Shown: one piece after another, positions 33,946 to 48,228 of the stretch | Numbering within the stretch: position 1 is the stretch's first letter | How the letters are laid out: every line of letters begins with the position of its first letter | From: Sipunculus nudus | Taxonomy: Eukaryota > Annelida > Sipuncula > Golfingiida > Sipunculidae | Length of the DNA: 64,000 nt | Assembly: GCA_026874595.1 (NCBI GenBank) | Contig: CM049307.1 | Coordinates: 51,643,370-51,707,369 of the forward strand | Direction of reading: 5' to 3' | Notes under the pieces: generated by a model | What the model was told of the DNA's origin: nothing | What the model saw: only the letters and a program-made list of their open reading frames with translations | Databases searched by the model: none | Translations under genes and position numbers: made by a program

Positions 33946-35896
33946 GTGATTGTGCAAGACCCCTAGTAACTAGATCATATTTTGCACTTAATGCTTGGCA
34001 TATACATGTGTATGTTCGCTTATAGGAGCATAAATGCAGTCTGGCACTGTTCGCCTGTGTATTCATCCGTGCCGTGCGAAATTTCTGCTTTTAGACCGTA
34101 ACCGTTCATGTAATGAAAGTGCATTGAGCTGTGGCGTAATAAACTTTGCCCTTCACAGTATGATCAGGAAGGAGTACACTACGGGGATCATATTTAGGAA
34201 GGGGGGGGGATCCTGAACATTAATCAATACGCGCTTTATATATAATACTACCACAAACTGCGCAATGACAGCTTAAACTTTCAAAAAGCCCCCCCCCCCC
34301 CCCCCCACACACACACACATTACCACCACTAATCAGGCATACTCGACGCTTCTCCCCTCGCTGCTGCTGTATCCGCCTGGATTTTGAATTCACCAGTGAC
34401 GTCATAAACTGGTCATGTGATTAGGAGTCTGTTGATACCTACCAGGGACGTGATGAACTCAGGTCGGCTGATCCTGATCTGTTTCACGGCATGAAACACG
34501 TCCACCTCCTGCTCGTCCTTGATTTTCTGACAAATCTGACTCAGTGCACAAAACAAGCCGCTGTGGTTCAGGCCGGTCCTGTTGAAAGAAATATGAATAA
34601 TTATATTAATTGCAGTTAAAGGTTTATGTATACAGGAGTGGGGACAAACTTGTCAGCTTTATAAATGCCATGGTAAATATGGCAAAACTTCATATAAAAG
34701 AGGCATAAATGACAACATGGAACCGCATGGTTAAACCACGATTTACGCCTTTTGGATAGACTATAAATACAAGCTCTTTAAACACAAGTTCTAGAGGCGC
34801 AAAGGCTTCCTTGTCAGGTGGTAAGTGCTTTGGCGGTTCGTAAGTTGGGATACAAAAAAGTCAGTCTATCTCTAAGGCGTCACTTTTTTGTGAATCTTTG
34901 AAAACATTTGTTTGATCAGATTTTCAATCACACAGACAAAACACTTTCTCGATTAAAGTGTTAAGCTAATGATTATCATGACAGGTACTGACCTACAGTG
35001 GACGACGGTCCGACCTGACCTGTCCTCTTGCCTGGCACATTGCGCTGCTTCAGCCAGAGCAATGAAGGGGTCAATATCAGGCAGACTGTCCTCAGGTGTA
35101 TCTAATGTAGTAGCCATGTGTATAGTCTTTAGTTGTTCTCCCTGCATTAAAAGTGCGAGGTCAGAAAGAAACCGTCACTAATGTAGACTAGCCAGGTTTA
35201 AATATTCAATAATTATAATTATATATGGTCTAATCAATTCCATCCATCCCTTTTCTTTCTGTGCCATGCATATTTGAGTATAATTACTTTATATCTATTC
35301 TTGTCAAATAATATGTACCGTAGTTGTGATTATCCGCGCATTTTCAGTTGTGACTGTTTAAGTAAAAATTAAAACGTATTCACATATTTCTTTGTACTTA
35401 ACGTCTTGGTCATTATTGCCTCAGTAATCTATTTTATAAAGGTAGCAAGTGTGCGATTCATTTATTCAGCACTTTCGAGTCATGTCGTTAAGCAAATCTT
35501 ACCCTCAATGAGTATGTGACAACTGATTTTTTTAAATTTTCCTCTCTGGTACTTGATCTTACAGACACTTTGAACGGCCCGTAAGTGTCACTCTTGATAT
35601 AATCTGGGAAACCCTAAAACAATGAAACATATATCTTTCTGATTATTAAGGATAATCGTTTTAATATTATCAAACGTCAAATACGCCGCGTCAAACGTTC
35701 ATGTTTTATAATGACCATGTCGACAACTGAATTTGACCAATAAATGTGTTTGGGTCGCCTTTTAGTGATAACACACATTTCCCTTTTAAGCGTCATTACA
35801 GTTGTTTTCCCTTTTAAGCATCATTACAGTTGTTTTACTGAAACAAAAAAACTCAATAGAATAGAGTCTTAATCGGATTATGCAGTTGAAATATTG

Positions 35897-35950
<54 letters not shown>

Positions 35951-36745
35951 TATAGTCTGATCTTGAATGGCGTGTGTGAAATAATAACTTTACCTCTTCT
36001 TCGCACAGATTAAGGGCCACGATGACCGTGCACTCATAATCATGGATGAGACGCCATATGTCATTAACCGTGTGCTTTAATGGAGACTGCGTCGCAATTA
36101 TACCATCACTTCTCCTATCAGCCTAAAACAGAAATAATGGCAATATGTTTGCTGCACAAACTTGCCTGCTTAATAAAGCAAATGCAAAATACTGAAAGCA
36201 GTCTCTTCGACAATAACACATGCTAGAAAATATTGAAGCTGTGAATATAATTGCAACACAGTGTTTGGATAATTGCTTTTAAAGTTTAAAATAAAGTGTT
36301 TACACACCGATAGCATGTGAAAGGAAAATGGACGTTATTTTGTATTATACTGCTGTAAGTTAAAAGCTATTCTTGATACATAACCAAAATAAATTAGTTT
36401 TGGAATATCTATGTGTTTTTTAATGTGTAACAAGTTTAAATAATACTTCATTCATTTTGGAATAAACGTAGGAAAATGTATAAACAGGTTACAATTATGT
36501 TTAACGTATTGAGAAATGAGACAAATGTTAATAAGGTATGCAACAGATTGACACAATTTAACATATTGTACCTTTACAAAAACAGCATTGATGTAATCGT
36601 TTGAAAACGGGACAGGAGTCATGAGCAGGGGGCGCCACTTGTCGAGAGGAAGTAAGAATGGATTCCGGTTCTTCTTTTTGTTCTCCTCAAGTTTCCCTGC
36701 GGTTGTATCTTCAGGTCTCACCACACGTGTCATCTTCCCTAACAT
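33728..36745 (-). CDS. gene B exons: phosphatase domain D2 (pseudophosphatase) and C-terminus
   Basis: Six exons: 36572-36745, 35994-36122, 35503-35613, 34993-35141, 34443-34578, 33728-33835. Fold motifs include KWRPLLMTPVPFSNDYINAV, IIATQSPLKHTVNDIWRLI and EVDVFHAVKQIRISRPEF. The P-loop reads HCRTGLNHSG, with the Cys kept and His in place of Arg, and no WPD motif, so it is predicted inactive. The tail has STYSNFR like gene A, then eleven extra residues ending SAVTV, a possible class II PDZ-binding end. Gene A stops right after the NFR. Confidence 0.9.
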
Positions 36746-39700
36746 CTGTGGGATAACGTTTCAGACAAAGCAACCAATGAAAAACATATTCCCGTTTTCA
36801 TCTATGACGGTATCATTTACTGATGAAAATTAGGATGCCTACCTCAAATTGTGTATTCAGGTCTTCCTGGTGGTGCTCATTCATCCAGGTTTCAAAACTG
36901 GTGACGTCATGAAAGACCTTCCCACAATGCAATGCTTCCAGGAGGGCTTCATGGATAAATCTATACTGGTCCTAGAAAACGGATTGATTGCCATGAGTAC
37001 CGAACATTTCTGAGAAAAATGTGATTCAAGACATAAGGGTTAAAATGAAAATTCTTCGGATATGATCAGATGTATGGTTCATTTTTAAACGTCACGCAAA
37101 TAAAAATTTATTTGTATGTTTGCGTATCAAGGGATCTGGTCCCTGTTATACGGGTATACTCTACCACATTATGTTAACTTGGCATGCAAAACATTGCTTA
37201 TTCAATAACGCACCCCAGTATTTTAACCTGATGTAAATTACTTAAAACATGGCGTTAAAATTGGTCTAAATGGTATTAAATATTTAAAATCTATATTGTG
37301 ATTTTATTTACGACCACAGATATAGGTACAAAGCTAAATTATTTATTGTAAAACAGGTTACTAGTATTCCAATCCATAGCCAGGGAATGAGTATCTTATG
37401 CATTTTCCCAGGCTCTTTTGATAAATAAAAAACATTTTTTTTCTTTTGTTACAAATGATTATTATTAATAAAGCAAAGGCCACGTTACCAAACTCTGGAC
37501 CATGTTAACTCGATGTTTCCGCAACTCAGTGACGCATTTGTAAACGCTAACCCGCCCTTCATGTTCAGCCTGTTTCAGGAGGTAATCCACGGCCAAGAAA
37601 GTTCCTGTCCGCCCCACTCCAGCACTGGAAAACGAATTAAATCTAATTGTTTTCTCGAATTTAAAAGATCGTGAGCTACTGAATAATCCGTGAGAAGGTA
37701 TGGTTCTTACAATATATTCAGGCTCAAATGCAACTGAGCGGCCAACGTTACAATAAGTACTTGTTACATAGTTACATATTATATATCATAACTAGTTCTA
37801 ACCGAAATCTGAAATAATATTGTGAATAGCAATTTAGGGAACGATTTGGCTGTTTCGGATATTAAATAGCAATAGGTCACCAATATCTTAATTATACAGT
37901 TTACAAACAATGGTTAGAAGTTTGCCTCCTGTCACCCAATGTGCATTCAGTATAAGTTATGTTTACAGAAACCACAAGGGGGATCCAGGGATTTTGAAAG
38001 GGTCCAACCTTGGAGCATTTATGGAAAATAAAACAAAAACTGTCCCCTGATCCAGAAAGGAAGGGGTCCAGAAGTACGGAGTCCGCACCTCCTGGACCCC
38101 ACCCTACGGGGTCCGCCACTGCGGCAACGTATCACATGGACTTAGATTTCCTACCTGCAATGTACCAGCGTGGGTCCCCTCGTACTGTCGTAATGACGGG
38201 TTGCTTCTTTGTGATAAGCCAGGAAAGCAGTAGGGCTTAGAGGGGTTCCATGGTCAGGCCAGGAGATGAACTGCATGTGTCTCACGGCTTTGGTCTCGAC
38301 ACCCTAGCATTAATGAACCATGTACATGATGAGGATATAAGCATGATCAGAAAAAGTCAAACTTAAATGGACTAGACTAACCCAACACATTTTACCTATC
38401 ATTTGTTAAATAGGAAATGTTTAATTATATACACTTGGTTACCCAATAAACAAGACTTATCTCCTAAATATACTATGACCAGTATGTACGGGGCCTTTTA
38501 TTTACGACGCAAATAAAGTTTATTGATATAAAATAACTCTGATAAGGTTTCTTTTTATGTGAACATAGTAAACATGGTTATAAGAGAGGTATTAAAACAC
38601 GACCTTTAATTACCTTTTGTAAAATAAGTTCCCGAGTAACATAATGCGGGTTCTGTTGTGTTGCTCTTAACGACACGGTAATTTCATTGAATACCCGGGG
38701 CTTCTTATTATCCGGCCAGTATTGTTCACATTTTGCCTTGGGATAAACAGATAACTACTGTTTGTGATAACGTTATGTATAGATGAGCAGATATACAGAC
38801 AATTCAGAAGTAAAACTGAATTTACGAAGACCTGTTATTCTAAAAATATGAATAGAAAGAAATCATAAGATAATCATTATTTAAATACCATAATGCATTG
38901 AATTGTACATATTATTCTTTTTTTCATTTCAATTGTACATTAAATTTCGTGCTAAGTGTGGAAAAGATGCATGAGCTTACTTTCTTGGCTTTGTCTTCGT
39001 TAAGCGCTGTCACCATAACAATGAGGTGAACGTCATTTTCCCATACCATTAGGATAAAGTCGGCCAAAGTCTCTGCAACTGGACCTTTTTAGGTATTTTT
39101 TATTATATAAATAAAAATGTTTCATAAATTCATAAAAAAATAATAATTGTGAAAGGCCTTTCTGTATAACTGATTGACAATTTATTTTGGATTTACATCG
39201 GCACCTGATGTTGTGGGAGTTCTCCCAGCGGTACTAGAAAGTAAACTCTTGTGCTTTCTGTTATAGCTGCATATGGTTGTTGAAGGCAATTACATGCACG
39301 TTATTCTTGGATGGTATTCTGTCTTATTCATTTGACTATAAAGAAAAGGATTTCTTTCGTCAAATGATGCTACCATTATGAAAAAAAATTGCAACCTACC
39401 CTGAGCAGCTATGAATTCCACAGAGCCGTCATAACCCTGAAAAATGAAAACATAAACATCTCTCGTTTTTATATGTTGTGGATCGTCCACAAGGGCTCTG
39501 GTATAACAGAAAATAAAAAGAATTGTTATTTATATTGTTTCGCGGTCTTGGCTGTTCTAGACTTACCGGAATGTAACTGGCGTTGATATAACCTTTCACT
39601 GAATCATCGCCATATTTTTTAAGTTTCACCCGGTTGTGGTCGTCTGGCAAAATAGGAAGCTGCTATTATCAAGACTAAGCATGGTGATGAATCTCATATT

Positions 39701-42700
39701 CAACGGCCCCTATACATTTATAATAAGGGGTAACGGTTTACTTTTCATTGTTTGTAATGAAGTTTGAACTGAAACAATTATATTCGAACTGTAATTAAAA
39801 TGGTGTTTTTAAGACAAACATACATCATGATGAAACAAGGACTTACATGGAACAATATTTCTGAACCTATTTCTCGAACGATTGACTTCCATTTTACCAA
39901 CAGTAACTTCGGCATAAGGTTCGATCGAAATGGTCTGTAAAAGCAATTTGATATTTCGTAAAATATACATAAATGAAGAAAAATACGAGTGCTTATATTT
40001 ATTTTAACACCTCTAAGTAGAGTCTTCTTAGATTCTGCTTAGCGTTTTCATTGGATTTTAAAATGTATTCAAAAATAAAATGGAAACATGTTTATACAGT
40101 AAGAGTCTAAAGTAAGAATTATGACAAATGAAAAATAGATGATGCAACAAGTTTCTGGAAATATCAACCTCGATCTGTTGTCGAGCATTTGCCGGAAATG
40201 ACGTAGAAATAGTCAGATGAATGAGCGAGGAAGAAAATGAGCCATTGCTTGTGAAGACAGGACAAGTATTGTCAAAGTTATGAGGGAAATAAGATTTTGA
40301 CGTGTTTTGAAAACCTTTACCTGTGACCTATTATACAATACTCAAGGAACTTCTAGAAATCTTTAAGACATACGATATATGTTAATTAAAAAATGAATCC
40401 AGCAGAACTAGGAACTAAAGGATGTTATATGTAAGACGCATGGATCAGCAAACATGAGAAATTGGGACAGCTGACAAGCAGAGACATATTGACAAAGTGA
40501 AACAAGATTGAGACAAGATGACTTAACCAGGTTATGAGAAGACTAAGAAAAAAATAAGCAACAGCTTATGTAACAGTTTTAAATTACAGAGATATGACCA
40601 CAAATGATGTATTGGGGAGGATCGAGTGAAGCGTCCCCTAGCGGCCATATCGGGATAATAAAAAAATGTCTTGAGATATTATTGTTAGACAAAAGATATA
40701 CCAGTTTCAAGAGGATTTATACAAAACTGTGGCCTGTAGAATTACATATGTGAGACGCAAGAACCAGCAGGCAGGCGAAGTAGAGAACACCTGACAAAGA
40801 GACAGACATACTGAAAAAGTGAAACAAGATAGAGACTAAATGACATAACCAGATTATGAAGAAGACCCAATTAAAGAAAACAAGATATAATTTATTTAAT
40901 TGAGGTTTATAATAATGGAAAGAATGATATGTTGGGGAGGGTCGAGTGCATCGCCCCCTAGTTGCTATAACCGGGAAAAAAAACAAAAATTCAAGATATT
41001 ACTTAAGACGGAATATGTACCAATTTTTAAAGGATTCCTGCAAACAGGGTTGGGTTTTATTCGGATAAATCTTGTTTACCCCAGGGCAATGGATAAAACT
41101 GGTTTTTATCCGATTAAATCCAGTTTTATCCGGATTATACAGGATCAAACTGGAACAAACTAAGAATCAACTTGTAAAATTCAATAAAATTAACATAAAT
41201 GATAATCTGGATAAATTAGTTCAGAAGGTTTGTAAATATATAAACAATATATAAGATTTATATCCAATTGGCAATTTCCTCCAGGTTCATGTATCATTGT
41301 TGTCAGCATCCATTAGTAGCTTATGCTCAACACACCAGAATGAGGAGCAGTCCCTTTGTCTTCCTTGTTACTCTTCAGGCTGGCGGTCAATTTCTCAGTA
41401 GGATGTATCATCTTTATAGCATCATCCTGGATCAGCCATCACATATTTACTCATAGTCACAGGGCAGACCTACAGGGTGACTTTTTCAGCCCTAATGTCA
41501 ACAACTAATTATGGAGACTCTGTGGAGGTCTGGAGGAGGATGCCTGAATGACTTTGATGCAGTGGAGGTATATCCTCGTAGGCTGTCATGACTGGATGGT
41601 TGTCAAATAGTAGCCAACTGTTGCTGATTGTGTAAACATGCCTTACCTGTGGCAAAAGTCAAGGAATCACACTACTACTATATTCAGAGAAACCTACTTG
41701 GGCAAGATAGGTTAAGATAAGCCAAATGAGCTATAGTTTATGCCGTAAAAGGGTTTAAAGTTATGGAGATATGGCCAAAATGATATGTTGTAGTTTAACG
41801 AGTGCAGCGCCCCCTAGCGGCAATTTTCCGAAAATAAAAAAAAAACTATTTCAAGATATTTTTAAAGGATAAAGGCTGTACCAGTTACAAAATCTTTCCT
41901 GTAAAACTGTGGCCTGTTGAATGCTAAATGTAAGACGCAAGAACCATCAAGCAGGCGAAATGAGGACGAATGACAAACAGACAGACAAACTGACAAAGTG
42001 ACACAAGTCTGAGACTAGACGATAAGACTAAGTTCTGGAGAAAACCTAGAGGAAGAAAAGTGAAGTTTGTGAAGAAAGGCCTAATATAGAGGGATTTATG
42101 ACGAAAATGAAATTTCGAATTTTTCGAAGACCTTGACTTTTACCTTTGTCCGATATTAACAAACACAATACGCTTTTAAAAAATCAGAGGACTTTTGGTT
42201 TTCTCTGAAGGTCTGAAAGCGATCGCTGCAAAACTGTGAATTAAGAGTGGAGACGACAAAAAAACAAATAAACAAACAAATAAACAGACATACGTAACAA
42301 AAACTAACTGCATATACTAGAAAAAAGTCACAGATCCTGTATTTACTTTATACTCATCTTCAAATCCCCTTTCCGTATCTGTCATAAACCGGATGTAGTC
42401 TGGGAATTCACTGACAAGAATTGAATTCTTATCAAAGGCAGTAACCAGATTACAATAGACGGCATCAAGGTCTACTGCACTTGAGGGAGCCACAGGGTCA
42501 TTCCCTTTGTACTTGTTTTGTTCTGCGACATGCGACTGCTTGTCAGGTTTCTTGCCTTTACCCTTGTTGGCTTTCCTGAGGGTTTCAAGGTGTTCTGCGT
42601 TTTCTTTTATGGAAAATAGACCTTACTACATTAGACTGTGTGCTTGATAATGAAATAACAGAGAAAACATAATTATTCTGTTTTGCTGAAATTACTAGAA

Positions 42701-45700
42701 AGAACAATACGTATATCTTTGTTAGTTTACATGTGAACTTTAGGTAAAACTTCTGTTGTTATATAACTGAAATCACAATACTATTATACCTTCAGCTGGT
42801 TTGTTCCGACGAAATCCATCGCAAGCCCGTCCATTTCGCCGCCTGTTTTTATACACATAAAATTAAACCATATTCAATATATCTGAATAAAACAGTTTCC
42901 TTCGTTTACTGAATCCAATTACTCTCTCTCACCAGGTCTCCTAGAATTCTTGAATAGAACAGTGACAGAAAATTGGTACTCACCTTAACCACACAAAAAT
43001 GATTATACCTCCCAAAAGGATTACACATAGTAAACCAGCAACCGTTCCAGCGATAATTCTAGACGTTTGAGGTTCGTGAGCTGCAAATTGGAGGAACATA
43101 TGTCATATTACAAAAGTAAACAGTTGACAATGTAAATTATATAATTATAAATTTTATTATATATAATTTATATGAATATAAATTATAAATATAGTTAAAG
43201 CTTTTCAAATATTTTCAGGTGATCGACATTTTTATAAGAAATATTCTTGCTATGCCAATAGTACACACACTGTGCTTCCAGGAAACTACAGTGGATTCCA
43301 CGGAAATGTTCTTTGCACATGCAAGTACCATTCTTGGGGTTACAGTCGGTGGTATTTTGGCAGTTCTCAGGACATGTTTCATTACAATCAATGCCGAATG
43401 TCCCTGGGTTACAACCTAAAATGATACAAACAGCATAAACATAATATGACAAAACCCTAAAACCGTTCCCCAGTGCGCTTGCTGTAAATCGCAGCAGCCA
43501 TTTTGGACAGGTTTGAAAGAGGAAGTGCCTAATTTTTTCACCCGGTACCAATTCCTTTCTTTATTCTCTCTGCGAGAGTAATGTTTCAAGTCCACCAGCA
43601 GTCCCGGCACACTATATAACTGTGCACAAATGTTTAAATCTCCCTGCTTCTCTTAGACCCTGTATTCGCCCCTGACAGTGCATTGACAACAGGTTACATA
43701 GTTCATGATGTAGAATATATAATGCATTTTCTATCTTTTATATATACCTTTGGATTAGTGTCTATACCAATACGCATCAGGTTGTAAACAGTGATATTAA
43801 GCTGTTTTCAGGAATACAATAAAATAAATTGATATACAATGTACCAGTAGAGTCGGATGCATACAGCAAAAAACATTGATGCCTCAATGGATTAATTACT
43901 TATTTCCCTCAGGTCCAGATGGGGGGGGGGGGGGCAAGGCCGCAGAATTTTGTCTGAAACCCTTAAAGAAATGTTGCTTTGGATTAAAAACGGGAGGTCC
44001 GGATCCCCCTGATCCCCCCACCCCCGGATCCGCTTCTGCAGGCACACATCACACCAACCAAGTTGTACATGACTGTCGTATGTACATTTTCATGCGTCTT
44101 CTTAAGTATCTATGGTAGATTTTCTTTTCTGTGTTAATTACCTTTATATTAATCGTCAGCTATTTCAGGGGGACAGTAAAATAAATAAAGTGGAATGCAT
44201 AGAACCAAAAGCATATCTTATTCAATGGTGTAATTGGTTTTGCACTGACCCTTTTTGGAAAATTTCAATTCACACAACTTACTCTGCGAGCACATTAAAC
44301 CCTTGTATCCAGCTTTGCAACCACACATTCCGCTAACAGGGTCACACTCGCCATTGCAACCCACATGGCATAAGTTGTTACAGTATCGTCCATACCTGCC
44401 CTCTGCACAAGCTGTTTAATAAGAAAAAAAAAGTGTTCTTTACCATCTTTATATAGACTAAACATTTTGCACTAGTTTACAACATAAATTTATGTGCCAT
44501 GATGGTGGAAATAATGTATCGCTCGACTCTATCACTTGTGTGTTTCATTTATTTGAAAGGTATGGTGGTTACCCTACTTACATGCTAAAATATAACACGG
44601 AATAATACCTACATCCTAGGGGTAGAGAGGACTGCACCTGTATTAATTTCAATATTAATTAAATAGTGCAACTTTTTTCTGAGCTTCTTTTTTGTGTTAT
44701 TACCGATATACGGGTATTGCATGCAAATATATTACAATATTGTATAACGGGTAATGTATGCTCAGAACGGAAAGCATATCTACATTTACATGTAACGGTG
44801 ACTTGAATTAAACCACAAGCTTTGAATTCCTACAAACGTGATAAACCTATGTGTGATCAATCATCTTCTCGGAGACACCAAAAACATTAAACTCTTAACT
44901 CTTGCACATACACTGTTCGTTGCTGTAGCCTTCTACTAAATCACACCACACAGTCGCTATGAAGTAGGCCATATGCATCGAAACCCGTCTGGTACGGTCG
45001 AAAACAACAGGCACGAACAATGTAAATCCCTGAGTTGAGAATTATACTAATGATATGGTCTGACTTTTTGCTGAGCATAAATCTGGATAATAACGAATTC
45101 TGGCCCGATCCCAAACCTGTGGGAATAGCCCCCCCCCCCCCCCCCCCTCTTCTGAATGAGACGGGGAGTCTTGTTGCTTGATACACAGCCATTACATTAG
45201 TAAGAGAATTTATGGGAAACTCAATATAGTATTAGTCTTCCTAGATTAATTTTCATTATTTTTTTTAATAATTTCAAGGGCGCTTCGAATTGGTGAGGTA
45301 ATTGGCAATGCCTACTTTTAACTTGTTGCGTTAACATATCATCACCGGAAGAAAATTAGAGTGTTTAAAATTATCTGATTCTGTTTGAAAAAAAAATTAA
45401 TATCAATATATTTTTAAGATTATCAACAATAGTCAATCAGAAAAAAAAAACATTTGTTGCCAAGAATGGTTGAGGTCAGAATTGCATGTGTATAAAAACA
45501 GTCGAAGTTTAAGTGCCGCTACCTGTAAGTTTGAACAATTAATTCTATCAAGATTTCGTGTCCTTTTTCAGGTGAAATTTCATGTTTTCCAACCAAAACG
45601 GCATTTATCTTTTCATATCCACTGTTGGCAGCCTTTCCTTTTCTTTCAGAACTAAAGTCAGAATCCTTTTTATTATCTAAATGTATGCTCAGCAAGTGCA

Positions 45701-48164
45701 GATCTATCATATCTATTGTGATTCAAGCGTCTGTGGTAAACACCAGTTTGACAGCCTGGACCATGCCACCCTGCCGCACAACCACTCTGTGAACATGAAC
45801 CATTTGTCTTTCCACAGGCTTCAGAACTGTTAAAACATCTGCATTCCCCGGTACAGTTCCTGCCGAAAGTACCGTCTCTGCAATCTGTGTATAAAGTATA
45901 AATCAGCTATTTTCAGTCATCACTTTGTGCGTCTTGACACACCATAAAAATGTAAAAGGCATATGGACAAGAAAATATTTTGACAATTAATTATTTGAAT
46001 TAAGGCAACTGCATTGATTAAAGATAAGATATAAATGTTTATTATTCCTATTAACACCAACGAACCCAAGACAATTTACATGACAATTTAATCAGACAAA
46101 AATGACCTCAAGTGTTTGATTCACTCCATCTAGGTAACACCTGATGCGAACGTTACATTTAAAGTAAGTTTGTCTGGATGGTACTCGCCATGGTGACACG
46201 TAGGAGGCTGAAAACCCGCTTGACAAGTACAGGCGCCGGTTTCTCTGTTACAGACTCCTGGATATTCACAGTGATTGGAGCATGTATGTGAACAATTCAC
46301 CCCGAACTGTCCGGTCTCACATACTTTCACATAAAAAATGTAATTTGTATGAACACATGCAATACAAGGAATCGGTTAAACGGATCATAACAGTGTTATT
46401 TTTTTTTTGCTCTTTTTATAGTCAGCATGTATTTGAACATGTTGCTTTACGTTTTTGTAGCTACGAATTCTAATAGCATCGAAAACCTATTGCAACATAA
46501 AGCTTTTGGTATTGTTTTAACTTGCCTGTTGTAGATAATAATTTATAAAAGCATATACGAAAACTAAAACATTCAAACCTGCCAAACTGTTAACCAGTAC
46601 AATTGAATATTATATTTATGTTCATTTTTGTTCGTTCCTACTAAAATATATCAGTCGTTGGTCCCACAAGAAGAGTAAAGTTTAAACCTCGCGACTTGCT
46701 CAAGGTTGTTTATATCTAGCACGAAAACAGTAAACCTATTTAAACTTACTGATAGATTAATTTAAATGTATATTTACTTCCCACTTTCGCATTCTTGCAA
46801 AATACAGTGAACATTTTCAGCGTATCTCTTTTTATATTTTAACATGTTAAACTTTGTCAGAAATAATTTTATTGAAAATGCTGATCTTGGAGAAATGTAT
46901 TAACATTGACCAAATTAAGCCTGTCACACTATTCATGATAATAACAAAGCAATACAGAGCGCATAAATAATATAAGCAATTATGGTACTCACCCTGATGG
47001 CAAGTGGGCGGTTTGTATCCAGCCCGACAAGTACAGGTTCCCGTTTTCTTATTACAGACGCGCAGCGTTTCACAGTGATAAGAACATGAATCTGCACAAT
47101 TCAGTCCGTACTTCCCGCTTTCGCATTCTTGCAAAATACAGTGAACATTTTCAGTGTATCTCTTTTTATATTTTAACATGTTAAACTTTGTCAGAAATAA
47201 TGATTTTATTGAAAAAGCTGATCCTGGAGAAGTGTATAAACATTGACAAAATTAAGTCTGTCAAAACTAGTCATGATACTTACGACGCAATAGAGAGCGC
47301 ATAATTAATATGAGCAATTATGTTACTCACCCTGATGGCATGTGGGAGGTTTGTATCCAGCTTGACAAGTACAGGTTCCCGTTTTCTTGTTACAGACTCG
47401 CGGCGTTTCACAGTTATCGGAACATGAATGTGCACAGTTCAGTCCGTACTTCCCGCTTTCGCATTCTTGCAAAATACGGCCAATATTTTCAATTTACCCC
47501 TTTTGTATTTTAACAAGTTAAATTTGTCAGAAGAAATATTTTATTGAAAGAGGCAGATCCTGTTAATGTTTATAAACTGACAAAATTAAAATTGTCAAAC
47601 TGTTCATAATAGTGACAAACTATTAGAGAGCGCATAATCAAAATTAACAATTATGTTACTCACCCTGATGGCAAGTGGGCGGTTTGTATCCAACCTGACA
47701 TGTACAGGTTCCCGTTTCTTTGTTACAGACTCGCTGCGTCTCACAGTAATCAGAACATGAATCTGCACAATTTAGTCCGTACTTCCCAGTTTCGCATTCT
47801 TGCAAAATACAGCCAACATATCAGTGTATCTCTATTTATATTTTACATGTTAACTTTTATGGATAAAATTGTTTTATTGACATAGGAAGATCCTGGGGAA
47901 ATCTATCAAACTGACAAATAGTAAGCCTGTCAAGGTATATATTATCTATCTATGTAACCGCGTCACGGAGAAAACATAGTTAAAAAAACATACATGGAAT
48001 TCACCTTGATGACATGTGGGCGGTTGGTATCCAGCCTGACAAGTACAGCTACCTGTTTCATTGTTACAGACTCGCGGCGTTTCACAGTGATAAGAACACG
48101 AATTTGCACAATACAGCCCGTACTTCCCGCCTGCGCATTCTGTCAAAATAGTATATATATATAT

Positions 48165-48228
<64 letters not shown>

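Noticed and set aside
47310-47885. Plus-strand ORFs within the gene B EGF array
   Set aside because: They lie opposite the minus-strand EGF exons and repeat because the exons repeat.
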